From Candidatus Pacearchaeota archaeon (GTDB lineage Archaea; Nanobdellota; Nanobdellia; UBA10117; JABICX01), in assembly GCA_017609995.1 (NCBI GenBank), contig JAFCCX010000033.1, forward strand, positions 1 to 8,804: a DNA stretch of 8,804 nt. Direction: 5' to 3'. Shown here piece by piece: positions 4,792 to 8,804 of this stretch (positions are counted from its first letter, which is position 1; every line of letters starts with the position of its first letter). The notes beneath the pieces are model-generated. The model was given only the letters and a program-made list of their open reading frames with translations. It had not been told where the DNA came from and made no database searches. Position numbers and translations under genes: made by a program.

Positions 4792-5967
4792 TTAAGATAT
4801 CATGTACATAGCGAGAATAGTCAGCTTGTTTTTGAAAAGATCTTGTTCAATAAGAGTATCAAGCTCACCAATTGAATGATTTAGAATTCTTACTCTGTTT
4901 TTTTGTTGTGGAGTTAAGCGCTTTTTAGCTAACAATTCCTCACGTATTCGTACTGCTTTGTTATATCCTTCAAACAGTTCTTCTTCAGAATAAACAAATT
5001 CAGTTTCATTTCGCGACTCTACATAAAATGGAATTGCTGCTAAATTGACCCACGCAGCGGCCAAGCTATGAATATACGCTTTATAGAATCTATCTACTTT
5101 TGTTTTTGGCTCTTTTTTTACAAACTTGTTTTTTAGATGAATACCCATTAAACCAGAAACATCTGTTAGTTCTATTTTACCAAAATAGTCAAAAGGTTCT
5201 TTAGCATTTCTTGAAACAATACCAATACCATCAAATGGTCCTACTGTATTACCAGTCATACCAAAACTTTGTTCTATGTTATCTATTTTTCCTTCTAAAT
5301 TAAGAAACTCTGTTTCCTGAACACTAAAATTTAATCTAAAAGGCGGAGTAAAATGATGTGCAAAGGTAGCACTGTTTGTTTCAGGTTGAATCTTAACTCC
5401 AGATAGATTTAATGGTGATTTGTATAATGCTTGTCCGTATTCAAGCATTTTTATGATACCATGATTTGATTTGTAGAACTCAATAAACTCAACAGCAAGC
5501 TCTGGTGAAACTGGATCCATTCCACTAAAACCTTCTTTCATACCAACTGAATCTGGATTCTTCCTTACAGTGATTGTTTCCTCACCATATTTGACTGGGC
5601 CAAAAACTTGCCACACACTATCTATTAGATATCTTTGCTTTCTACCAATATCTACATCAATAACTCCATGAGCTTCTTTCTCATCTACAAATTTAGCAAG
5701 TGGAAGACGCAAAATCGGTTCCAAGCCAAGTTCTTCTGCAACTACAAAATCTCTAAAAGCAGATTCTCCGCAAACGAGCTGACCTTGAATTTCATGAGGA
5801 TATCTGAACCATGTTTTGTTAGCTACAGCATCCCCCCAACCATACTCTGTAGTTATATGTCTAAGAAATAACTCTCTTGCTCGCTCTTTCTTATTGCTGC
5901 CTACTTTAGCCTCAATGTCATCAGCAATCCTTCTAGCAAATTGAATAGTCTCTTGTGGCCACTGCAT
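4792..5967 (-). CDS. Large protein with possible Cys-His-Asp (transglutaminase-like) triad; 3' end frameshifted
   Basis: As read this is 391 aa. After a helical N-terminus comes GQLVCGESAFRDF with C66, then ELGLEPILRLP, AHGVIDV with H100, and RYLIDSVWQVFGP with D116. The order and spacing (34 then 16 residues) resemble the transglutaminase-like cysteine hydrolase fold: a cysteine at a helix start followed by E/A, a later His-containing strand, then Asp in a strand ending before W. Members act as proteases or amide-bond enzymes; substrate and activity are unknown. Residues about 150-310 look beta-rich and unfamiliar; 310-380 is helical. The last 11 residues (KLTILAMYMIS) are not protein-like compared with the alternative frame, so a frameshift at 4834-4828 is likely. 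The ATG is 11 bases after the stop of the 99-aa gene; no strong ribosome-binding site. No signal peptide or membrane segment. Confidence 0.75.
   Translation of the reverse strand: MQWPQETIQFARRIADDIEAKVGSNKKERARELFLRHITTEYGWGDAVANKTWFRYPHEIQGQLVCGESAFRDFVVAEELGLEPILRLPLAKFVDEKEAHGVIDVDIGRKQRYLIDSVWQVFGPVKYGEETITVRKNPDSVGMKEGFSGMDPVSPELAVEFIEFYKSNHGIIKMLEYGQALYKSPLNLSGVKIQPETNSATFAHHFTPPFRLNFSVQETEFLNLEGKIDNIEQSFGMTGNTVGPFDGIGIVSRNAKEPFDYFGKIELTDVSGLMGIHLKNKFVKKEPKTKVDRFYKAYIHSLAAAWVNLAAIPFYVESRNETEFVYSEEELFEGYNKAVRIREELLAKKRLTPQQKNRVRILNHSIGELDTLIEQDLFKNKLTILAMYMIS
4828..4834 (-). other. Candidate -1 frameshift site, C-AAA-AAC
   Basis: Read on the minus strand in the frame of the 391-aa ORF, this is C|AAA|AAC. 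Slipping back one base continues in a frame open to 4502. The alternative is one A missing from an A5 run. The A-site codon matches classic slippery heptamers; the first base (C rather than A) does not. Confidence 0.5.
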
Positions 5968-5978
5968 TTTAGTACTCT

Positions 5979-6278
5979 CTAAAATTCTGTGAGATCTTCT
6001 AGACCGCCACTTGGTGCAGATCCAGTATGTGATCGGTGTCTCTTAGTTTCTTTAGTTGGAACTTTATTCTCATCAACAAGATTATAACTAAGAAAAGCTT
6101 TGAATCCTTCATCTTCTGAATCAATCTTAACACCAATACCTTTGTAATCTTCAGGAACTTCAGTTAAGCCTAAGCCATCAAGTTCAACTGGATGAGGTAA
6201 TTTCTCAGCAGCTGCTTCTAAAGCTTCCCTCTCACTAGGGCCTCTACCTGTAATAACGTGTCTATATTTTCTTGGCAT
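5979..6278 (-). CDS. Unrecognised 99-aa alpha/beta protein
   Basis: This is the first gene of the minus-strand cluster. The likely order is strand (KYRHVITGRG, 4-13), helix (SEREALEAAAEKL, 15-27), then strands around VELDGLGL (31-38), GIGVKID (47-53) and FKAFLSYNLV (59-68). A hydrophilic, probably disordered tail follows. The strand-helix-three-strand layout with a G-x-G-P/S turn faintly recalls dodecin-like small proteins, but the ligand-contact residues cannot be established, so no function is assigned. It is about the right size for a complete small domain. The ATG at 6278 lies about 30 bases from a box at 6303-6312. Only 11 bases separate its stop from the large gene's ATG, so the two are probably co-transcribed. 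Confidence 0.65.
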   Translation of the reverse strand: MPRKYRHVITGRGPSEREALEAAAEKLPHPVELDGLGLTEVPEDYKGIGVKIDSEDEGFKAFLSYNLVDENKVPTKETKRHRSHTGSAPSGGLEDLTEF

Positions 6279-6302
6279 CTTACTATTAAAGAGAAAAGAA
6301 AG

Positions 6303-6312
6303 CCTAATAAAT
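6303..6312 (-). promoter_or_regulatory. Putative box A for the minus-strand cluster
   Basis: ATTTATTAGG on the minus strand, centred 29-30 bases before the ATG at 6278. It is back to back with the plus-strand box at 6331-6337, so a divergent promoter pair serves both directions from within about 35 bases. Confidence 0.5.
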
Positions 6313-6330
6313 GTTTTGACTAGCGAAGTA

Positions 6331-6337
6331 TTTTTAA
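6331..6337 (+). promoter_or_regulatory. Putative box A, leaderless promoter of the six-cysteine protein gene
   Basis: TTTTTAA centred 27 bases upstream of the ATG at 6361. It overlaps an in-frame ATG at 6337, which argues against that codon, and the TTG at 6316, being the true start. Confidence 0.5.
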
Positions 6338-6360
6338 TGTCGGTTTTTTTAGGTGAAATT

Positions 6361-6615
6361 ATGGTTAGAAAAGAAGGACTTGATGAGAAGATTACAACTA
6401 TTCAAGTTGTTGATGGTAATGTTAGGTGTCCTGTAATTGGTGCAATAGTTCCACTTATTGGGAACTGTTTAAATCCTTCTAAAGACGGAATACTTGAAAC
6501 CTTTAAATGTGAAGAATATTGTCACTTTGTTCGGCGTGTATCAGATTGTGGCGATGATTTTGAATCACAAGCTATAGAAGTTTTCTGTTCATATCCTTCA
6601 AAGTTGGATCCGTAG
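6361..6615 (+). CDS. Small six-cysteine protein, possibly metal-binding
   Basis: From the ATG at 6361 this is 84 aa. Cysteines lie at 23, 36, 50, 54, 63 and 76, in the order VRCPVIG, VPLIGNC, FKCEEYC, SDCG and VFC. The start (C-P-x-x-G ... P-x-x-x-C) and the closing V-x-C resemble small prokaryotic proteins of the C-P-x-x-x-G...C...C-x-x-C...V-x-C type, thought to bind zinc or iron-sulfur. That comparison is from memory and weak. There is no signal peptide, so a cytoplasmic reduced-cysteine role is more likely than disulfides. The frame extends upstream to TTG 6316 (99 aa), but the box at 6331-6337 lies inside that extension. It is monocistronic by spacing: the next gene has its own box. Confidence 0.6.
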   Translation: MVRKEGLDEKITTIQVVDGNVRCPVIGAIVPLIGNCLNPSKDGILETFKCEEYCHFVRRVSDCGDDFESQAIEVFCSYPSKLDP

Positions 6616-6620
6616 AAGAG

Positions 6621-6628
6621 TTTTTATC
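6621..6628 (+). promoter_or_regulatory. Putative box A, leaderless promoter of the lipoprotein gene
   Basis: TTTTTATC, 6 bases after the stop of the preceding gene, is centred 25-26 bases upstream of the ATG at 6650. There is no ribosome-binding site. Confidence 0.55.
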
Positions 6629-6649
6629 TGTTAATGTTCCTAAGAAATC

Positions 6650-7159
6650 ATGAAAAAAGAATACTTGATAGTTTTAGCTTTGGTTGGTATTGTTCTAGTT
6701 AGTGGATGTATTGAAGCTAGTGGAAATATTGAAGTTAATATCAACGAAGGCGGGGATGGAAAAGAAGTTGTTGCAGAAACAGACACTAGCAAAATCTATT
6801 ATTTTGATCAGGAAGGCGGAAAAGGAAAGCTAGTTGTAGACAAATCAAGTGATCTTGCTGAACTTGATATAGATCTGTATCTCGATGAAGCTCAGCAAAC
6901 AAAATCCCAGCTTAACCAAGGCTGTAAAGTATGGTCGCTTTTCTTCAATAAGGAGTTACTAGGCCAAATGGGAGCTCAACCATTAGGTGAATTAGAAACA
7001 ATAGATCAAGGGACAATTACTCTAAGCGAATTCACATTTGAAGAGATAACAATGAACTTCTATGACAAAGTGGACAAAGGAGCTGTAGCAAAATGCAAGA
7101 TAACTGGCTACGGTGAAGAAAACATAAAGACAACATACTACCAAGAGATTCCTGAATAG
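6650..7159 (+). CDS. Secreted lipoprotein of unknown function
   Basis: This 169-aa protein starts with a short signal peptide: MKKE, a hydrophobic core (YLIVLALVGIVL, 5-16) and a lipobox VSGC with the lipid-bearing C20. The mature part is acidic and probably beta-rich. It contains IYYFDQEGGKGKLVVD (49-64), a helical middle, and a C-terminal half of alternating strands (GTITLSEFTFEEITMNFYD). Two further cysteines, 92 and 149, could form a disulfide outside the cell. The family is not recognised. The G-E/K-rich tract after the lipobox is a typical flexible linker. It sits between the six-cysteine gene and EF-1A, and each of these has its own promoter, so co-transcription is not indicated. Confidence 0.8.
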   Translation: MKKEYLIVLALVGIVLVSGCIEASGNIEVNINEGGDGKEVVAETDTSKIYYFDQEGGKGKLVVDKSSDLAELDIDLYLDEAQQTKSQLNQGCKVWSLFFNKELLGQMGAQPLGELETIDQGTITLSEFTFEEITMNFYDKVDKGAVAKCKITGYGEENIKTTYYQEIPE

Positions 7160-7185
7160 AAAGTTTGAAAGCAGTAACCGTAATG

Positions 7186-7194
7186 TTTATAAAG
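7186..7194 (+). promoter_or_regulatory. Putative box A of the EF-1A gene
   Basis: TTTATAAAG predicts a start near 7215-7217, leaving a leader of about 19 bases that keeps the ribosome-binding site. A second candidate box (TTTTTTAAAG, 7198-7207) would start the message around 7229 and remove that site, so the first is preferred. Confidence 0.55.
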
Positions 7195-7224
7195 CTATTT
7201 TTTAAAGTACATTTAACATATTTA

Positions 7225-7229
7225 TGGAG
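7225..7229 (+). promoter_or_regulatory. Ribosome-binding site of EF-1A
   Basis: TGGAG, five bases before the ATG at 7235. It matches the anti-Shine-Dalgarno core and is the only clear one in this window next to a monocistronic start, in keeping with high, leader-dependent translation of EF-1A. Confidence 0.6.
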
Positions 7230-7234
7230 TTAAA

Positions 7235-8503
7235 ATGGCAGAAAAACCACATCTGAACATTGTATTTATCGGTCACGTAGACCATGGTAAGTCTACCACA
7301 GTTGGTCGGCTTTTATACGAAGCAGGCGCAATTGACGAACAGACAATAAGAAAATTGAAAGAAAAGGCAGCCGAACTAGGTAAAGCCGGTTTCGAGTTTG
7401 CATTTGTTATGGACAAGGTTAAGGAAGAGCAAGAAAGAGGACTGACAATTGACCTAGCATATAAGAAATTCGAGACGCAAAAATTCGCATTCACAATTAT
7501 TGACGCTCCAGGACACAAGGACTTCATTAAGAACATGATTACAGGTACATCTCAAGCAGATGCAGCTGTTTTAGTTGTTGCAGCAAATGATGGAGTTATG
7601 GAGCAAACAAAAGAACACGCTTTCTTAGCAAAAACACTTGGCGTAAGTCAATTAATCATAGCTGTTAATAAGATGGATATGGTTAAATTTGACGAAGCAA
7701 AATTCAACGCAACAAAGGATGAAGTTTCTAAACTTTTAGCTGGAATTGGCTACAAAGTAGATGAAATTCCTTTTGTTCCAATTGCTTCACTACCCGGAGA
7801 AAATATTACAAAGAAAACTACAAACATGGATTGGTACAAGGGTAAAACACTATTAGCATCATTAGATGACCTAACAGCACCTGAAAAACCAACTAATCTT
7901 CCATTAAGAATGCCTGTACAAGATGTATATACAATTACAGGTATTGGAACTGTTCCAGTTGGTAGAATTGAAACAGGTATCATGAAGGTTGGAGACAAAA
8001 TTGTTGTTAACCCAAGTGGAAAAACTGGTGAGCTGAAATCTATTGAGATGCATCACGAACAGATGAAGCAAGCAGAGCCAGGAGACAATGTTGGTATCAA
8101 TATTAGAGGTCTAGGAAAAGAAGATATCCGAAGAGGAGATGTTCTTGGAACAGCAAATAACCCGCCAACTGTTGCAAAAGAATTTACAGGTAAGATTATT
8201 GTTCTAAACCACCCAACTGTTATGACTGTTGGTTACACACCTGTATTCCACATAAACACAGCACAAGTTTCTTGTAAGATTAAGAAAATCAATAGCAAGA
8301 TTGATCCAAAAACTGGCGCAGTACTAGCAAAGAACCCAGACTTCCTAAAGAATGGTGAAGCTGGTGAAATTGTAGTTGAGCCAACAAAACCAACTTGCAT
8401 TGAGAAACAAACTGACATTCCGCACTTGTCAAAGTTCGCTATCCGAGATATGGGTAGAACTGTAGCAGCTGGAATGTGTGTCGATTTAGTAAAGAAAGAT
8501 TAA
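7235..8503 (+). CDS. tuf: Translation elongation factor 1A (aEF1A, archaeal EF-Tu)
   Basis: This complete 422-aa GTPase brings aminoacyl-tRNA to the ribosomal A site. All G motifs are visible: GHVDHGKS at 13-20 (P-loop), T70 in ERGLTID (switch I), DAPGHKDF at 89-96 (switch II), NKMD at 144-147, and IAS around 182-184. The two beta-barrel domains follow, with the family endings IETGIMKVGDK, MHHEQMKQAEPGDNVG and DMGRTVAAGMCVDLV. This mixture is archaeal/eukaryotic EF-1A rather than bacterial EF-Tu. The usual V in ERGVTI is L69. The start is set by a GGAG site and an SD-spaced ATG. A T-rich hairpin follows the stop. In many archaea this gene precedes rpsJ, but here a 71-aa unknown follows under its own promoter. 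Confidence 0.97.
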   Translation: MAEKPHLNIVFIGHVDHGKSTTVGRLLYEAGAIDEQTIRKLKEKAAELGKAGFEFAFVMDKVKEEQERGLTIDLAYKKFETQKFAFTIIDAPGHKDFIKNMITGTSQADAAVLVVAANDGVMEQTKEHAFLAKTLGVSQLIIAVNKMDMVKFDEAKFNATKDEVSKLLAGIGYKVDEIPFVPIASLPGENITKKTTNMDWYKGKTLLASLDDLTAPEKPTNLPLRMPVQDVYTITGIGTVPVGRIETGIMKVGDKIVVNPSGKTGELKSIEMHHEQMKQAEPGDNVGINIRGLGKEDIRRGDVLGTANNPPTVAKEFTGKIIVLNHPTVMTVGYTPVFHINTAQVSCKIKKINSKIDPKTGAVLAKNPDFLKNGEAGEIVVEPTKPTCIEKQTDIPHLSKFAIRDMGRTVAAGMCVDLVKKD

Positions 8504-8528
8504 GTTCTTTCTTTTTCTTATCTTTTAT
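8491..8528 (+). terminator. Putative hairpin plus T-rich terminator of EF-1A
   Basis: AAAGAAAGA (8491-8499) and TCTTTCTTT (8506-8514) form a perfect 9-bp inverted repeat around a 6-base loop, followed by T-rich sequence to 8528. The loop holds the EF-1A stop codon. T-rich tracts end archaeal transcripts; the AT-rich stem is an added feature. Confidence 0.6.
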
Positions 8529-8533
8529 CAAAA

Positions 8534-8543
8534 CATTTTAATG
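8534..8543 (+). promoter_or_regulatory. Putative box A of the 71-aa gene
   Basis: CATTTTAATG, centred about 27 bases before the ATG at 8566. It lies just after the EF-1A terminator tract, so this gene is separately transcribed. Confidence 0.45.
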
Positions 8544-8565
8544 CTTTTAGTGAGTAATATAAAAC

Positions 8566-8781
8566 ATGGGATTAGAGGATGATAAACTACTACCTTCTGA
8601 AGATCAAGATCTAGCTGAAACAATACAAAGATTAATGGCTGTTGAAGAAGAACGTAAGAAGTTAATAAAAGAAGTTAGATTTTTAGATGATGGTCGGTAT
8701 TGGAGTGATGCAGAAAAAGCATACCATCCTCCAAGACATACACCAGAACGAGACCCAAAAGAAGTTCCGCTGTATGCATAA
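8566..8781 (+). CDS. Small 71-aa soluble protein, function unknown
   Basis: The protein has an acidic N-terminus and one amphipathic helix at about 14-41 (LAETIQRLMAVEEERKKLIKEV), followed by a histidine/proline-rich tail (AYHPPRHTPERDPKE). The tail may be disordered. There is no membrane segment, signal peptide or recognised domain. The ATG at 8566 fits a leaderless promoter at 8534-8543. It stands alone between the EF-1A terminator and another box at 8783-8792 for whatever lies beyond the window. Confidence 0.6.
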   Translation: MGLEDDKLLPSEDQDLAETIQRLMAVEEERKKLIKEVRFLDDGRYWSDAEKAYHPPRHTPERDPKEVPLYA

Positions 8782-8782
8782 C

Positions 8783-8792
8783 CTTTTTAAAG
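8783..8792 (+). promoter_or_regulatory. Putative box A for the next gene beyond the window
   Basis: CTTTTTAAAG. With the spacing seen elsewhere here, it predicts a plus-strand start codon at about 8812-8818, just past the right edge. Confidence 0.45.
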
Positions 8793-8804
8793 CCAATATT
8801 ATAC

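Noticed and set aside
5979..6278. Dodecin identity for the 99-aa protein
   Set aside because: Only the secondary structure order and a glycine turn agree; ligand residues and length do not support it.
6316..6360. TTG or ATG (6337) starts for the six-cysteine gene
   Set aside because: The box at 6331-6337 is inside this stretch; the ATG at 6361 fits the local spacing.
7273..8418. Minus-strand readings opposite EF-1A
   Set aside because: They are antisense shadows of a clearly coding gene, with low-complexity serine/phenylalanine content and no motifs.
1..8804. tRNA, rRNA, transposon ends or attachment sites
   Set aside because: No cloverleaf-like pattern, rRNA-like stretch, transposase or integrase signal was seen by eye; a covariance-model scan was not possible.

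Overview
The window looks like a stretch of an AT-rich archaeal chromosome. The anchor is a complete archaeal-type elongation factor 1A at 7235-8503. Its sequence style, the many very small genes and the TATA-like boxes placed close to start codons suggest a DPANN lineage of the Woesearchaeota/Pacearchaeota kind. That placement is an inference; there is no rRNA to confirm it. I see no rRNA, tRNA, CRISPR array, transposase or integrase.

Layout from left to right. (1) Positions 1-1019: a STAS-like small protein (+) converges on a two-gene minus-strand unit, a DUF3892-like protein followed by a small membrane protein. (2) Positions 1091-2984, plus strand: a signal-anchored, cysteine-rich surface protein is coupled (TGATG) to a zinc-ribbon/PH-like protein, followed by an unrecognised 129-aa protein. 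(3) Positions 2988-6278, minus strand: a cluster of six or seven genes. In transcription order these are a 99-aa alpha/beta protein, a large protein with a possible Cys-His-Asp (transglutaminase-like) triad that appears frameshifted near its C-terminus, an all-helical 229-aa protein with two acidic motifs reminiscent of class I isoprenoid synthases, a 63-aa repeat protein, a 69-aa two-helix membrane protein and a membrane-anchored Ada-like domain protein. (4) Positions 6361-8804, plus strand: a six-cysteine small protein, a lipoprotein, EF-1A and a 71-aa unknown.

The regulatory layout is unusually readable. For ten promoters the centre of a T-rich/TATA-like box lies about 24-31 bases from an ATG, which predicts leaderless or near-leaderless mRNAs. 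This rule corrects two apparent TTG starts: 84-aa proteins starting at 956 on the minus strand and at 6361 on the plus strand. EF-1A is the exception, with a box 45 bases upstream and a GGAG ribosome-binding site.

The observations most worth checking are four. A -1 frameshift at C-AAA-AAC (4834 to 4828, minus strand) joins the 391-aa ORF to a downstream open frame to give 488 aa. A 26-bp promoter sequence occurs twice, 25/26 identical, at exactly the same distance from two start codons, and one copy lies inside the 3' end of the preceding gene. A 54-bp tandem duplication builds an 11/7-residue tyrosine periodicity in a 63-aa protein. Several small proteins carry possible metal-binding or disulfide cysteines. 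I cannot show that these genes form one new system. The minus-strand cluster at 2988-6278 is the best candidate for an undescribed functional unit.
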